This document shows, one piece after another, positions 17,307 through 28,609 of a stretch of 64,000 nucleotides of DNA. Origin of the DNA: Variovorax sp. PBL-E5 (GTDB taxonomy: Bacteria; Pseudomonadota; Gammaproteobacteria; Burkholderiales; Burkholderiaceae_C); contig NZ_LR594671.1 of NCBI RefSeq assembly GCF_901827185.1, positions 5,264,001 through 5,328,000 on the forward strand, read 5' to 3'. Made by a program: the position numbers and the translations under genes. The notes under the pieces are model-generated. The model had not been told where the DNA came from and searched no databases. It was given only the letters and a program-made list of their open reading frames with translations. Within the stretch, counting starts at the first letter, position 1, and each line of letters begins with the position of its first letter.

Positions 17307-18932
17307 TTACTTGATGTCTACGCCATAGAAGGTGTGGCGCCCGAACGGGCTCAGCTTGAAGTCGACCACTTCCTTGCGCACCGGCTTGAGCTGCACCGCA
17401 TGGGCGATCGTGAACCACGGCGCCTGCTCCTTGAAGATCACCTGGGCCTTCTTGTAGAGGGCTTCGCGCTCGGATTGCTTGGACACGTTCTTGGCCTTCA
17501 CCACGAGGTCTTCGTAGGGCTGGTAGCAGAACTTCGCGACGTTGCTGCCGTTCGATTGCGCCGAGGCGCAGCCCAGCAGCGTGTAGAGGAAGTTGTCCGG
17601 GTCGCCGTTGTCGCCGGTCCAGCCCAGCATGCCCATCTGGTGCTCGCCGGCCTGCATGCGCTTGCGGTATTCGCCCCATTCGAAGGTCTTGATCTCGGCC
17701 TTGACGCCGATCTTCGCGAGGTCGGCCTGCATCAGCTCGGCGATGCGCTTGGCATTCGGGTTGTAGGGCCGCTGCACCGGCATTGCCCACAGGTCGGTGG
17801 TGAAGCCGTCGGCAAGGCCGGCCTGCGCGAGCAGTTTCTTCGCGGCCTCGGGATCGTAGGGATCGTCCTTGACCGCATCGTTGTACGACCACATGGTCGG
17901 CGGGATCGGGTTCTTGGCCGCGACGCCGGTGCTGAGGTAGACGCCGTCGATGATGGCCTTCTTGTTGATCGCCATGTTGATGGCCTTGCGCACGCGCACG
18001 TCGTCGAAGGGCTTCTTGGTCGTGTTGTAGGCCAGGTAGCCGACGTTGAGGCCGGGCTGTTCGAGCACCTGCACGTTGGGGTCCTTGCGGATGGCGTCGA
18101 GGTCGGCCGGATTGGGGTATGGCATCACCTGGCATTCGTTCTTCTGCAGCTTGGCCCAGCGCACCGAGGCGTCGGGCGTGATGGCGAAGATCAGGTCGTC
18201 GATCTTGGCCTTGCCGCCCCAGTACTGCGGGAAGGCCTTGAAGCGCACGATCGCGTCCTTCTGGTACTGCACGAGGTAGAACGGGCCGGTGCCGATCGGG
18301 TCCTGGTCGATCTTCTCGGGCGTGCCGGCCTTGAGCATCGCGATCGCGTATTCCTTCGACTGGATGCCGGCATAGGGCATCGCGAGGTTGGCGAGGAAGG
18401 GCGCCTCGGGCTTGTTCAGCACGAAGCGCACCGTGTAGTCGTCGAGGCGGTCGATGGACTTCAGGAGCTTGGGCATGCCCATGTCGTTGAAGTACGAGTG
18501 GTTGGTGCTCGTGACCTTGTAGTACGGGTCGCTCTCCTTCCACTGCCGCTCCATCATGAAGATCACGTCGTCGGCATTGAAGTCGCGCGTCGGCTTGAAG
18601 CTCTTCGAGGTGTTGTGCCACTTCACGCCGTGGCGCAGCTTGAAGGTGTACTCCAGGCCGTCGGGCGAGATGGTCCAGCTCTCGGCCAGGCCCGGCACGA
18701 CCTTGGTGCCGCCGCGCTCGAATTCGACCAGGCCGTTGTAGACCTGCGTGGTGACGTCGAAGGACGTGCCGGTGGTGTTGACCGCCGCATAGAAGTTCTC
18801 GGGACTGCCCTCGGAGCAGAAGACCAGCGTCTTGGCGGAGGCGGCGCCGCAGGCCAATGCGAGTGCAGCCAATGCGGCCAGGGCCGTGGCGCGCGGGCGC
18901 GCGGGGCGCGAGGAGAGGGAAGCTTGTTGCAT
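17307..18932 (-). CDS. Peptide/dipeptide ABC transporter substrate-binding protein (DppA type)
   Basis: Periplasmic SBP family 5 protein that binds di- or oligopeptides (or related solutes) for the ABC system encoded upstream. It has 541 residues with a signal peptide ending near ACGAASA, then KTLVFCSEGSPENFYAAVNTTG, which is close to E. coli DppA in style, the GLEYTFKLRHGVKWH signature, and the GTGPFYLVQYQKD and MLGWTGDNGDPDNF segments. The start at 18932 has GAAGGAGT upstream. It comes last in the B-C-D-F-A order, whereas dppA leads the operon in E. coli. DppA proteins also bind heme in some species, so the substrate is open. Confidence 0.9.
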   Translation of the reverse strand: MQQASLSSRPARPRATALAALAALALACGAASAKTLVFCSEGSPENFYAAVNTTGTSFDVTTQVYNGLVEFERGGTKVVPGLAESWTISPDGLEYTFKLRHGVKWHNTSKSFKPTRDFNADDVIFMMERQWKESDPYYKVTSTNHSYFNDMGMPKLLKSIDRLDDYTVRFVLNKPEAPFLANLAMPYAGIQSKEYAIAMLKAGTPEKIDQDPIGTGPFYLVQYQKDAIVRFKAFPQYWGGKAKIDDLIFAITPDASVRWAKLQKNECQVMPYPNPADLDAIRKDPNVQVLEQPGLNVGYLAYNTTKKPFDDVRVRKAINMAINKKAIIDGVYLSTGVAAKNPIPPTMWSYNDAVKDDPYDPEAAKKLLAQAGLADGFTTDLWAMPVQRPYNPNAKRIAELMQADLAKIGVKAEIKTFEWGEYRKRMQAGEHQMGMLGWTGDNGDPDNFLYTLLGCASAQSNGSNVAKFCYQPYEDLVVKAKNVSKQSEREALYKKAQVIFKEQAPWFTIAHAVQLKPVRKEVVDFKLSPFGRHTFYGVDIK

Positions 18933-18946
18933 GTCGGTCGACTCCT

Positions 18947-19980
<1,034 letters not shown>

Positions 19981-19984
<4 letters not shown>

Positions 19985-20991
19985 GCGTCGCGCTCCATCG
20001 CGTTGTCCAGCGCCATGGCCGCGTCGCGCTGCGGATCGCCGAGCGGATAGTGGCAACGCACCGCGCCGCCCTGCCACTCGCGCAGCTCGGGCCGCACGGC
20101 GCGCGAGTGCGCGGTGGCGTAGGCGCAGCGCGGCGCGAACAGGCAGCCGCCGGGTCGGTCGTGCACGCCCGGCACCATGCCGGGGATGGTGGCCAGCCGG
20201 CCTTCGGCCGCGCGCTCGGGCAGCGCGGCCAGCAAGGCCTCGGTGTAGGGATGCTGGGGCGCCGCGAACAGGCGGTCGACGCGCTGCTGCTCCACCACCT
20301 GGCCCGCATACATCACGACCACGCGCTGCGCCATCTCGCTGACCACGCCCATGTTGTGCGTGATCAGCACCAGGCCCATGTCGCGCTCCTTCTGCAGGCT
20401 GCGCAGCAGGTCGAGGATCTGGGCCTGGATCGTGACGTCGAGCGCGGTGGTCGGCTCGTCGGCGATCAGGAGGCGCGGATTGCAGGCGATCGCCATCGCG
20501 ATCATCACGCGCTGGTTCATGCCGCCGGACAGCTGGTGCGGATAGCTGCCCAGGCGCGAGGACGCGGCCGGGATGCCGACCTGTTCGAGCAGCTCGGTGG
20601 CACGCATCCTCGCCTCGCGCTTGCCGAGATGCAGATGCAGGCGCAGCGTTTCCATCAGCTGCCAGCCGATGGTGAAGCAGGGGTTGAGGCTGGTGGTCGG
20701 CTCCTGGAAGATCATCGCCACGTCCTTGCCGATCAGCCCGCGCCGCGCCGTGTCGGAAATGCCGAGCAGGTCGTGGCCGCCGAAGCGCAGGTGCGCCGCG
20801 CGCACGCGGCCGGGCCAGCCGATCAGGCCCATCAGCGCCATCATCGTGACGCTCTTGCCCGAGCCCGATTCGCCGACGATGCCGAGTACCTCGCCCTGCT
20901 CCAGGCGCAGGCTCACGCCGTCGACGGCGTGCAGCGTGCCGCCTTGCGTGGGGAACTCCACGTGGAGATCGCGGATGTCGAGAAGGCTCAT
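19981..20991 (-). CDS. Peptide ABC transporter ATP-binding protein (DppD type)
   Basis: Second ATPase of the same importer, pairing with the DppF-type subunit. The 336 residues contain Walker [21 protein letters not shown], signature [15 protein letters not shown], Walker [13 protein letters not shown] and ITHNMGVV, then the C-terminal oligopeptide extension with [11 protein letters not shown]. The ATG at 20991 overlaps the end of the permease gene by four bases. The SGGMNQR signature is as in other DppD proteins. Confidence 0.94.
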
Positions 20992-21896
20992 CGCTTGAGC
21001 TTCGGATCGAGGGCATCGCGCAAGCCGTCGCCCAGCAGGTTGAACGCGAGCACCGCGGCCAGGATCGCCAGCCCCGGAAAGGTCACGACCCACCAGGCGC
21101 GCAGCACGAACTCGCGCGCGTCGGCCAGCATGGTGCCCCATTCGGGCGACGGCGGCTGCGCGCCAAGGCCGAGAAAGCCGAGCGCCGCGGCATCGAGGAT
21201 GGCGGTCGAGACGCCCAGCGAGGCCTGGACGATCAGCGGTGCGGCGCAGTTGGGCAGCACCTCGCTGAACATCAGGCGCAAGGTGCCGGCGCCGCTGACG
21301 CGCGCGGCGGTGACGTAGTCGCGCGCGATCTCGCCGATGACCGCCGCGCGCGTGATGCGCACGTAATGCGGCAGCACCACGATCGCGACCGCGAGCATCG
21401 CGTTGATCAGGCCCGGCCCGAGGATGGCGACGATCACGATCGCCAGCAGCAGGCTCGGCAGCGTGAGGACGACGTCCATCAGCCGCATGATCGCGATCTC
21501 GAGCACACCGCGCGCGAAGCCGGCGATCAGGCCCAGCGCGATGCCGACCACCACCGAGATCGCCACCACCGCGACGCCGATCGACAGCGACAGCCGCGCG
21601 CCGTACATCAGGCGCGAGGCGATGTCGCGGCCGATCGCGTCGGTGCCCAGCAGGTGCGCGACCGAGCCGCCCTTCTGCCAGGCCGGCGGCAGCAGGAAGG
21701 CCGTGCTGTCGGTGGTGTTGGGCGTATGCGGCGCGATCCACGGCGCCAGCAGCGCAATGAGGAACAGCGCCACGATCACGCCGAGCCCGATCACCGCACC
21801 GCGATTGGCCGAGAACGAGGTCCAGAACTCGCGCCACGGCCCGGGCGGCGCGCTGCTGGCCTCGACGATCTTCGAAGGGGTGGCGATGCTGTTCAT
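20988..21896 (-). CDS. Peptide ABC transporter permease (DppC type)
   Basis: Inner-membrane permease. It has 302 residues with a cytoplasmic N-terminus, a first transmembrane helix ([20 protein letters not shown]), the DppC-type [21 protein letters not shown] segment after a periplasmic loop, five further helices and the EAA loop (about residues 190-220) that contacts the ATPases. The start at 21896 overlaps the stop of the partner permease by four bases. Confidence 0.93.
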   Translation of the reverse strand: MNSIATPSKIVEASSAPPGPWREFWTSFSANRGAVIGLGVIVALFLIALLAPWIAPHTPNTTDSTAFLLPPAWQKGGSVAHLLGTDAIGRDIASRLMYGARLSLSIGVAVVAISVVVGIALGLIAGFARGVLEIAIMRLMDVVLTLPSLLLAIVIVAILGPGLINAMLAVAIVVLPHYVRITRAAVIGEIARDYVTAARVSGAGTLRLMFSEVLPNCAAPLIVQASLGVSTAILDAAALGFLGLGAQPPSPEWGTMLADAREFVLRAWWVVTFPGLAILAAVLAFNLLGDGLRDALDPKLKR

Positions 21897-22903
21897 CGGG
21901 CCTGCCGGATGCGCGGGTTGATGAAGCCGTAAGCGAGATCGACACCGACGTTGACCAGCATCACGATGCCGCCGAGCAGCAGCATGCCGCCCTGCAGCAC
22001 CGGGTAGTCGCGCCGGCCGATGGCCTCGATCAGCCACTTGCCGACACCGGGCCACGAGAAGATGGTCTCGGTCAGGATCGCGCCGGTGAAGAGCACGCCG
22101 ACCTGCAGCCCGATCACGGTGATCACCGGGATCATCGCGTTGCGCAGCGCGTGCACCGCGACCACGCGCAGCGGCGCGAGGCCCTTGGCGCGCGCGGTGC
22201 GGATGTAGTCCTCGCCCAGCACCTCGAGCATGGCCGAGCGCGTCATGCGCGCGATCACTGCCAGCGTGTTGGTGCCGAGCACGATGGCCGGCAGCACGAT
22301 GTGCGAAGCCGCCGACAGGAAGGCGCCCTTGTCGCCCGAGAGCAGCGAGTCGATCAGCAGGAAGCCGGTCACCGGCTCGATGTAGTACTCGACCGCGATG
22401 CGGCCCGAGACCGGCGTCCACCCCAGCTGCACCGAGAACAGCAGGATCAGCAGCAGCCCCCACCAGAAGATCGGCATCGAGTAGCCGGTGAGCGAGACCG
22501 CCATCACGCCGTGGTCGAACACCGAGTTGCGCTTGACCGCCGCGAGGATGCCGGCCGGGATGCCGACCAGCAGCGCGAACCCGATCGCGCACAGCGCCAG
22601 CTCGACCGTGGCCGGGAACAGCGCCTTGAACTCGTTCATCACCGGCTCCTGCGTGATGACCGACTTGCCGAGGTCGCCGTGCAGCACGCGGCCGATGTAG
22701 ATGCCGTACTGCGTGAGCACCGGCTTGTCCAGGCCGTAGTCCTTGAGCAGCTGCGCATGGCGCACCGGGTCGATGCCGCGCTCGCCGGCCAGCGTTTCGA
22801 TCGGATCGCCGGGCACCAGCCGGATCAGGAAGAACGCGAGCAGCGTCATGCCGATGAAGGTCGGCACGAGCAGGCTGGCGCGGGTCAGGATGAAGCGGAG
22901 CAT
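21893..22903 (-). CDS. Peptide ABC transporter permease (DppB type)
   Basis: First gene of the transporter unit, encoding a 336-residue inner-membrane permease. It opens with the conserved [20 protein letters not shown] and [11 protein letters not shown], has a periplasmic helix region and five further transmembrane spans, the EAA loop [17 protein letters not shown], and the C-terminal [17 protein letters not shown] typical of DppB. Only 53 bases separate it from the end of the fadD-like gene upstream, so transcription may run on from there; a GGCCG/CGGCC hairpin (22933-22947) without a T-run sits in that gap. Confidence 0.94.
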   Translation of the reverse strand: MLRFILTRASLLVPTFIGMTLLAFFLIRLVPGDPIETLAGERGIDPVRHAQLLKDYGLDKPVLTQYGIYIGRVLHGDLGKSVITQEPVMNEFKALFPATVELALCAIGFALLVGIPAGILAAVKRNSVFDHGVMAVSLTGYSMPIFWWGLLLILLFSVQLGWTPVSGRIAVEYYIEPVTGFLLIDSLLSGDKGAFLSAASHIVLPAIVLGTNTLAVIARMTRSAMLEVLGEDYIRTARAKGLAPLRVVAVHALRNAMIPVITVIGLQVGVLFTGAILTETIFSWPGVGKWLIEAIGRRDYPVLQGGMLLLGGIVMLVNVGVDLAYGFINPRIRQAR

Positions 22904-22956
22904 CGGGCCTCAATATGCAAGACCGATGCCGAGGCCGGTCCCCGGCCGAACCCTTA

Positions 22957-24639
22957 CTACTTCCTGTTGTTGTCGCGCAGTTCGCGGCGCAGGATCTTGC
23001 CGACCGGCGTCTTCGGCAGGTCGGTGCGGAACTCGATCACGCGCGGCTGCTTGTAGCCGGTGAGGTTCGCGCGGCAGAACTCGCGCACCTGGGCTTCGGT
23101 GAGCGCGGGGTCCTTCTTGACGATCACCAGCTTCACCGCCTCGCCGGTCTTCTCGTCGGGGATGCCGACGGCGGCGCATTCGAGCACGCCGGGGATCTGG
23201 GCCACCACATCCTCGATCTCGTTCGGGTAGACGTTGAAGCCCGAGACCAGGATCATGTCCTTCTTGCGGTCGACGATCTTGAAGTAGCCGCGCTCATCGA
23301 CCACGCCGATGTCGCCGGACTTGAAGTAGCCGTCGGCCGTCATGACCTTGGCGGTCTCGTCGGGGCGCTGCCAGTAGCCGGCCATCACCTGCGGGCCCTT
23401 GATGGCGATCTCGCCGGGCTGGCCGGTCGGCACCTCATGGCCGTCGTCGTCGAGCAGCGTGATCCAGGTGCTGGGCAGCGGCACGCCGATGGTGCCGGTG
23501 TAGGCGGTGCTGGTGGTCGGGTTGCAGGTGGCCGAAGGCGAGGTCTCGGACAGGCCGTAGCCCTCGCAGATCGGGCAGCCCGTCTTCTCGAGCCAGAGCT
23601 TGGCCACCGCGCCCTGCACCGCCATGCCGCCGCCGACCGAGACCTTGAGGTTCTTCCAGTTGACGGTGCCGAAATCGGGATGGTTCGCGAGGCCGTTGAA
23701 CAGCGTGTTGACCGCCGGGAAGCTGTGGAAGGTGTGCTGCGAGAGTTCCTTCAGCACGGCCGCGAGGTCGCGCGGATTGGGGATCAGGATCAGCTTGCCG
23801 CCGGTGCGCATGGTGAGCATCATGCCCACGGTGAATGCGAAGATGTGATAGAGCGGCAGCGCACAGACGCTGGTCGGCTGCTCGCCGGCCGGCACCTTCT
23901 GCATGACCGGCTCGTTCCAGGCCTCGGACTGCAGCACGTTGGCGATCACGTTGCGGTGCAGCAGCACCGCGCCCTTCGAGACGCCGGTCGTGCCGCCGGT
24001 GTACTGCAGCACCGCGACATCGTCGGGCCCGACCGCGGGCGGCTGCAGCGTGCGGGCCGCGCCCTTTTCGAGCGCGTGGTTGAAGCGCAGCGCGCCCGGC
24101 AGGCTGAAGGCCGGCACCAGCTTCTTGACGTGGCGCACCACGTAGTTGACCAGCGTGCCCTTCAGGAGGCCGAGGCGGTCGCCCATCGAGGCCAGCACCA
24201 CGTGCTTGACCGGCGTCGCCTCGATGCACTGCTGCAGCGTGACGCCGAAGTTCTCCATGATCACGATCGCCTTGGCGCCCGAGTCCTTGAGCTGATGCTC
24301 CAGCTCGCGCGGCGTGTAGAGCGGGTTGACGTTGACCAGGATCAGCCCGGCGCGCAGGATGCCGGCCACCGCGATCGGGTACTGCGGGCAGTTGGGCATC
24401 ATCACCGCGACCCGGTCGCCCTTGGCGAGGCCGAGGCCCTGCAGGCAGGCGCCGAAGGCCCGGCTCAGCTTGTCGATTTCGCCGTAGCGCAGGTCACGGC
24501 CCATGAAGCTGTAGGCGACGCGGTCGGCGTACTTGGAGAAGCTCTCCTCCATGAGCGCGACCAGCGACGCATAGCGCGACGCATCGATGTCCGCCGGCAC
24601 GCCGGGCGGATAGCTGCCGAGCCAGGGGCGCGCCTGCAT
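22957..24639 (-). CDS. Long-chain-fatty-acid--CoA ligase (FadD type)
   Basis: ATP-dependent acyl-CoA synthetase that activates fatty acids for beta-oxidation. The 560-residue adenylate-forming enzyme has the P-loop YTGGTTGVSKGAVLLH (about 215-230), CALPLYHIFAF, the EGYGLSETSP motif, YFKSGDIGVVDERGYFKIVDRKKDMI hinge region in pieces, and the catalytic Lys in KTPVGKILRRELR near the end. Its N-terminus (RPWLGSYPPGVPADID) is typical of FadD from this family of bacteria. The ATG shares one base with the pntB stop (TGATG), so translation is directly coupled to the transhydrogenase genes. Confidence 0.92.
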   Translation of the reverse strand: MQARPWLGSYPPGVPADIDASRYASLVALMEESFSKYADRVAYSFMGRDLRYGEIDKLSRAFGACLQGLGLAKGDRVAVMMPNCPQYPIAVAGILRAGLILVNVNPLYTPRELEHQLKDSGAKAIVIMENFGVTLQQCIEATPVKHVVLASMGDRLGLLKGTLVNYVVRHVKKLVPAFSLPGALRFNHALEKGAARTLQPPAVGPDDVAVLQYTGGTTGVSKGAVLLHRNVIANVLQSEAWNEPVMQKVPAGEQPTSVCALPLYHIFAFTVGMMLTMRTGGKLILIPNPRDLAAVLKELSQHTFHSFPAVNTLFNGLANHPDFGTVNWKNLKVSVGGGMAVQGAVAKLWLEKTGCPICEGYGLSETSPSATCNPTTSTAYTGTIGVPLPSTWITLLDDDGHEVPTGQPGEIAIKGPQVMAGYWQRPDETAKVMTADGYFKSGDIGVVDERGYFKIVDRKKDMILVSGFNVYPNEIEDVVAQIPGVLECAAVGIPDEKTGEAVKLVIVKKDPALTEAQVREFCRANLTGYKQPRVIEFRTDLPKTPVGKILRRELRDNNRK

Positions 24640-26126
24640 CACTCGATCGCCTTGCCCATGTCCTCGACCACCTTCTTGGCATCGCCGAACACCATCATGG
24701 TCTTGTCCATGTAGAAGAGTTCGTTGTCCAGCCCCGCATAGCCCGCGGCCATGGAGCGCTTGTTCACGATCACCGTCTTGGCCTTGTACGCCTCCAGGAT
24801 CGGCATGCCGTAGATCGGGCTGCCCTTCACGTGCGCGGCCGGGTTCACCACGTCGTTGGCCCCCAGGATGATCGCCACGTCCACCTGGCCGAACTCGCCG
24901 TTGATGTCTTCCATCTCGAAGACCTGGTCGTAAGGGACCTCGGCCTCGGCCAGCAGCACGTTCATGTGCCCCGGCATGCGACCGGCCACCGGATGGATCG
25001 CGTACTTGACCGTGATGCCCTTGTCGGTGAGCTTCTGGGCCAGTTCCTTCACCGCATGCTGCGCTCTCGCGACCGCGAGCCCATAGCCCGGCACGATCAC
25101 CACCGTCTCCGCATTGCCGAGAACGAAGGCCGCATCGTCGGCGCTGCCGCTCTTGACGGGACGCTGCTCCTTGGCGCCGGTCGAGGCCGTGGCCGCTTCG
25201 CCGCCGAAGCCGCCCAGGATCACGTTGAAGAAAGACCGGTTCATGGCCTTGCACATGATGTAGCTCAGGATCGCACCCGAGCTGCCCACCAGACTGCCCG
25301 CCACGATCAGCATCGCGTTGTTCAGGCTGAAGCCGATGCCCGCGGCCGCCCAGCCCGAGTAGCTGTTGAGCATCGAGACGACCACCGGCATGTCGGCGCC
25401 GCCGATCGGGATGATGATCAGCACGCCCATCACGAAGGCCAGGATCAGCATGGCGAAGAAGGCGCCCCAGCTCTCGGTGGCGACGAAGACCAGGCCGAGC
25501 GCGATGGTCAGCAGGCCCAGCACGAGGTTGAGCAGATGCTGCCCCTTGAACTGGACCGGCGCACCCTGGAACAGGCGGAACTTGTACTTGCCCGAGAGCT
25601 TGCCGAAGGCGATGACGGAGCCGCTGAAGGTGATGGCGCCGATGGCCGCCCCCAGGAACAGCTCCAGCCGGTTGCCGCCGGGGATCGCATAGCGCAGGAA
25701 GCCGTCGATGACCACGGCGCCGTCGGGCGTGGGCACGCCGACGCTGGCGGCCACGGGCAGCGGGGTGATGGCGAAGGCCCAGGGCTCGGCGACGGCGGCC
25801 ACGGCGATGAAGACGGCTGCGAGGCCGATCATGCTGTGGAAGAAGGCCACCAGCTCGGGCATCTGGGTCATCTCGACGGTCTTGGCGCGCCAGGCGCCGT
25901 AGCCGCCGCCCACCACCAGGCCCAAGAGCACCCAGGCCATGCCGGCGAGCCGGCCACCGGCCAGCTGCACGATCAGGGCGGCCGTGGTCAGGATGGCGAT
26001 GGTCATGCCGACCATGCCGAAGAGGTTGCCGCGGATCGATGTCGTGGGATGGCTCAGCCCCTTCAGAGCCTGGATGAAGCAGACGCTCGCAATGAGGTAC
26101 AGCAGCGTGACGACGTTCATGCTCAT
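24639..26126 (-). CDS. pntB: NAD(P) transhydrogenase subunit beta
   Basis: Membrane and NADP(H)-binding subunit of the proton-translocating transhydrogenase, which makes NADPH from NADH using the proton gradient. The 495 residues have an N-terminal domain II of about nine transmembrane helices and a C-terminal domain III with the NADP-binding VIVPGYGLAVARAQ, HPVAGRMPGHMNVLLAEA and IILGANDVVNPAA motifs. The start at 26126 overlaps the pntAB stop by four bases. Confidence 0.96.
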   Translation of the reverse strand: MSMNVVTLLYLIASVCFIQALKGLSHPTTSIRGNLFGMVGMTIAILTTAALIVQLAGGRLAGMAWVLLGLVVGGGYGAWRAKTVEMTQMPELVAFFHSMIGLAAVFIAVAAVAEPWAFAITPLPVAASVGVPTPDGAVVIDGFLRYAIPGGNRLELFLGAAIGAITFSGSVIAFGKLSGKYKFRLFQGAPVQFKGQHLLNLVLGLLTIALGLVFVATESWGAFFAMLILAFVMGVLIIIPIGGADMPVVVSMLNSYSGWAAAGIGFSLNNAMLIVAGSLVGSSGAILSYIMCKAMNRSFFNVILGGFGGEAATASTGAKEQRPVKSGSADDAAFVLGNAETVVIVPGYGLAVARAQHAVKELAQKLTDKGITVKYAIHPVAGRMPGHMNVLLAEAEVPYDQVFEMEDINGEFGQVDVAIILGANDVVNPAAHVKGSPIYGMPILEAYKAKTVIVNKRSMAAGYAGLDNELFYMDKTMMVFGDAKKVVEDMGKAIE

Positions 26127-26449
26127 GGCGCGGACTCCTTGCCCGCGGCCGGCGCCTTGCGTTCCTTCTTCTTGAACATCTCCAGCATGCGCCGGGTGAC
26201 CAGGAAGCCGCCGAAGACATTGACCGCGGCCAGCGCCACGGCCAGCACGCCCATGGTCTTGCCAAGGCCGGTTTCGGTGAGGGCAGCGGCCAGCATGGCG
26301 CCGACGATGACGATGGCCGAGATGGCGTTGGTGACGGCCATCAGCGGGGTGTGCAGGGCCGGGGTGACGGTCCAGACGACGTGGTAGCCCACGTAGATGG
26401 CCAGCACGAAGATGATCAGGTTGATGACGGTGTGGGAGACGGGGTCCAT
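26123..26449 (-). CDS. pntAB: NAD(P) transhydrogenase subunit alpha, membrane part
   Basis: Small membrane subunit corresponding to the C-terminal part of E. coli PntA. The 108 residues contain about three transmembrane helices (LIIFVLAIYVGYHVV, then AISAIVIVGAMLAAAL and MGVLAVALAAVNVFGG) with the HTPLMAVTNAIS loop, and a Lys-rich cytoplasmic tail. The split of PntA into two chains is as in Rhodospirillum rubrum. It sits 13 bases after pntAA. Confidence 0.94.
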   Translation of the reverse strand: MDPVSHTVINLIIFVLAIYVGYHVVWTVTPALHTPLMAVTNAISAIVIVGAMLAAALTETGLGKTMGVLAVALAAVNVFGGFLVTRRMLEMFKKKERKAPAAGKESAP

Positions 26450-26462
26450 GGCTGTTCCTTGG

Positions 26463-27593
26463 TCACTTCCGGGTCACTTGGCCGTCCTGCGCCATGCGGC
26501 AGGCGGCGACGATGTCGTCTTCGAGGTCGATCTTCAGGCCGCCGTCCTTGGGCAGGATGAGCTTGAGGAAGTCGAGGACGTTGCGCGCGTAGAGGGCGGA
26601 GGCGTCGGCGGCGACCATGGCGGCGAGGTTGGTCTCGCCGACGATGGTGATGCCGTGCTTGACCACCGTCTTGTCGGCTTCGGACAGCGGGCAGTTGCCG
26701 CCCACGCCGTCGGGGCCCTTGCCGGCGGCGATGTCGACGATGACCGATCCGGGCTTCATGGACTTGACCATGTCCTCGGTGACGAGGGTGGGCGCGGCGC
26801 GCCCGGGGATGAGGGCGGTGCTGATGACGATGTCGGCCAGGGCCACGCGCTTGGCGACTTCGACCTGCTGGCGCGCCAGCCAGCTGGCGGGCATGGGCTT
26901 GGCGTAGCCGCCGACGCCGACGGCGGCTTCCTTCTCTTCGTCGGTGTCGTAGGAGACTTCGATGAACTTGCCGCCGAGGGACTCGATCTGTTCCTTGACG
27001 CTGGGGCGCACGTCGCTGGCTTCGATCACTGCCCCAAGGCGCTTGGCGGTGGCAATCGCCTGCAGGCCGGCGACGCCGACGCCCAGGATGACGACGCGGG
27101 CGGCCTTCACCGTGCCGGCCGCTGTCATGAGCATGGGGAAGAAGCGCTGGTAGTGGTGCGCCGCGAGGATGACGGCCTTGTAGCCGGCGATGTTGGCCTG
27201 CGATGAGAGCACGTCCATGCTCTGCGCGCGGGTGGTGCGCGGGGCGGCTTCGAGGGCGAAGGCGCTCAGGCCCGCCGAGGCCAGGCGTTGCAGGCCGGGC
27301 GCATCGAAGGGGTTGAGCATGCCCACGAGCACGGCGCCGCGCTTCATGGCCCGGAGTTCGGCCTCCGAGGGGCTGCGCACCTTGAGCACGACGTCGCAGC
27401 CGAGCGCGCCTGCCGCATCGGTGATCTGCGCACCGGCCGCTTCGTAGGCCGCATCGGTCAGGCTCGCAGCCACGCCGGCGCCGCCCTGCACGCGCAGCGC
27501 ATGGCCTTGCGCCACCAGCTTCTTCACCGTCTCCGCCGTGGCGGCGACGCGGGTTTCTCCTGGCCAAGTCTCGCTCGGCACGCCTATCAGCAT
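26463..27593 (-). CDS. pntAA: NAD(P) transhydrogenase subunit alpha, NAD-binding part
   Basis: Soluble domain I, which binds NAD(H) at the membrane face. The 376-residue chain has the alanine-dehydrogenase-like fold with LIGVPSETWPGETRVA at the start, VVILGVGVAGLQAIATAKRLGA as the nucleotide-binding loop, DVRPSVKEQIESLGGKF, and the mobile-loop region SYDTDEEKEAA. GGAG lies six bases before the ATG at 27593. It is first of the unit pntAA-pntAB-pntB-fadD. Confidence 0.96.
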   Translation of the reverse strand: MLIGVPSETWPGETRVAATAETVKKLVAQGHALRVQGGAGVAASLTDAAYEAAGAQITDAAGALGCDVVLKVRSPSEAELRAMKRGAVLVGMLNPFDAPGLQRLASAGLSAFALEAAPRTTRAQSMDVLSSQANIAGYKAVILAAHHYQRFFPMLMTAAGTVKAARVVILGVGVAGLQAIATAKRLGAVIEASDVRPSVKEQIESLGGKFIEVSYDTDEEKEAAVGVGGYAKPMPASWLARQQVEVAKRVALADIVISTALIPGRAAPTLVTEDMVKSMKPGSVIVDIAAGKGPDGVGGNCPLSEADKTVVKHGITIVGETNLAAMVAADASALYARNVLDFLKLILPKDGGLKIDLEDDIVAACRMAQDGQVTRK

Positions 27594-27794
27594 GGGATTC
27601 TCCTCGGGCAGCGTTGTAATTCGCGGCAGAGCTTACATGAAGAAGCGGGCACTTCTGCCGCCGCGCGGCACCGGATCTGCAGTCGGGCCGCCACAGGCTG
27701 GCTCGCAATTGCATCCATATGTACACTGAGCCTTCGCACGCAAACGGCACCCGGAAGGCCGGCGACGCGACACAACGAGATACAGGGAATGGAC

Positions 27795-28523
27795 ATGCGA
27801 ATTGCAGCGCTCGACGGCGAGGCGCGCCAGCGCGACCTCATCCAGCACGCGATGGAGAGCGTTGGCCACGTGTGCCGTGGCTTTCGCGATGGCAAATCGC
27901 TGCTGCGCGAATTGCCCGAGCGGGGCTTCGACCTTCTGATCCTCGAATGGAATCTCGCCGATACCCGGGGGCTGGGCCTCGTCAGCTGGATCCGCGAACA
28001 GCTCGACAGCCGCCTGCCCATCCTGTTCCTGGTCGACCGCCACGACGAGAAGGACATGATCGACGGCATGGCGGCCGGCGCGGACGATTTCACCGTCAAG
28101 CCGATTCGCGTCGGCGAGCTCCAGGCGCGGGTCGGCGCGCTGCTTCGACGCACCTACCCCGGCCCGCACGAGCCCGAGCAACTGTTCGGCGCCTACCGCT
28201 TCTGCGCCGCGACGCGCACCCTGAAGGTCCGGGGCAAAGCGGTCGAACTGAGCCATCGCGAGTACGAGCTGGCGCGCTTCCTGTTCCAGAACCTCGGCCG
28301 CCTGCTGCCGCGCGACCACCTGCGGCAAGCCGTCTGGGGCGACAGCCTGGAGCCGTTCTCGCGCTCGCTCGATACGCACATCTCGCGCCTTCGCAGCAAG
28401 CTCGAACTGACCCCCTCCAACGGCTTTCTCCTGTCGGCCGTCTATGGCCTGGGCTATCGCTTCGAAGCGATCGACGGCGACGCGCTCATGCCGCTCGGCC
28501 GCTGGTCGAACGCAGACGAATGA
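27795..28523 (+). CDS. OmpR-type transcriptional regulator with degenerate receiver domain
   Basis: DNA-binding regulator of unknown targets. The 242-residue chain has a receiver-like domain (1-115) and a winged-helix output domain (about 130-225, with LSHREYELARFLFQNLGRLL and DTHISRLRSKL). The receiver is altered: the acidic pair is D7-G8 and the phosphoacceptor Asp is Glu51 in LLILEWNL; the Ser/Thr site appears replaced in LFLVDRHDE, while the KPI lysine remains. So classical phosphorylation is unlikely. ATG at 27795 has AGGGA six bases upstream; ATG at 27789 adds two residues. No sensor kinase is adjacent. A DUF4019 gene follows. Confidence 0.88.
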   Translation: MRIAALDGEARQRDLIQHAMESVGHVCRGFRDGKSLLRELPERGFDLLILEWNLADTRGLGLVSWIREQLDSRLPILFLVDRHDEKDMIDGMAAGADDFTVKPIRVGELQARVGALLRRTYPGPHEPEQLFGAYRFCAATRTLKVRGKAVELSHREYELARFLFQNLGRLLPRDHLRQAVWGDSLEPFSRSLDTHISRLRSKLELTPSNGFLLSAVYGLGYRFEAIDGDALMPLGRWSNADE

Positions 28524-28609
28524 ACGATATACAGTGGCAGTTGCTCCTGCCTTTTCAGCCGCTGCGGCGCGAACGCCGAAGCAAATGGCAACCGAGAGGA
28601 ATGACGACG

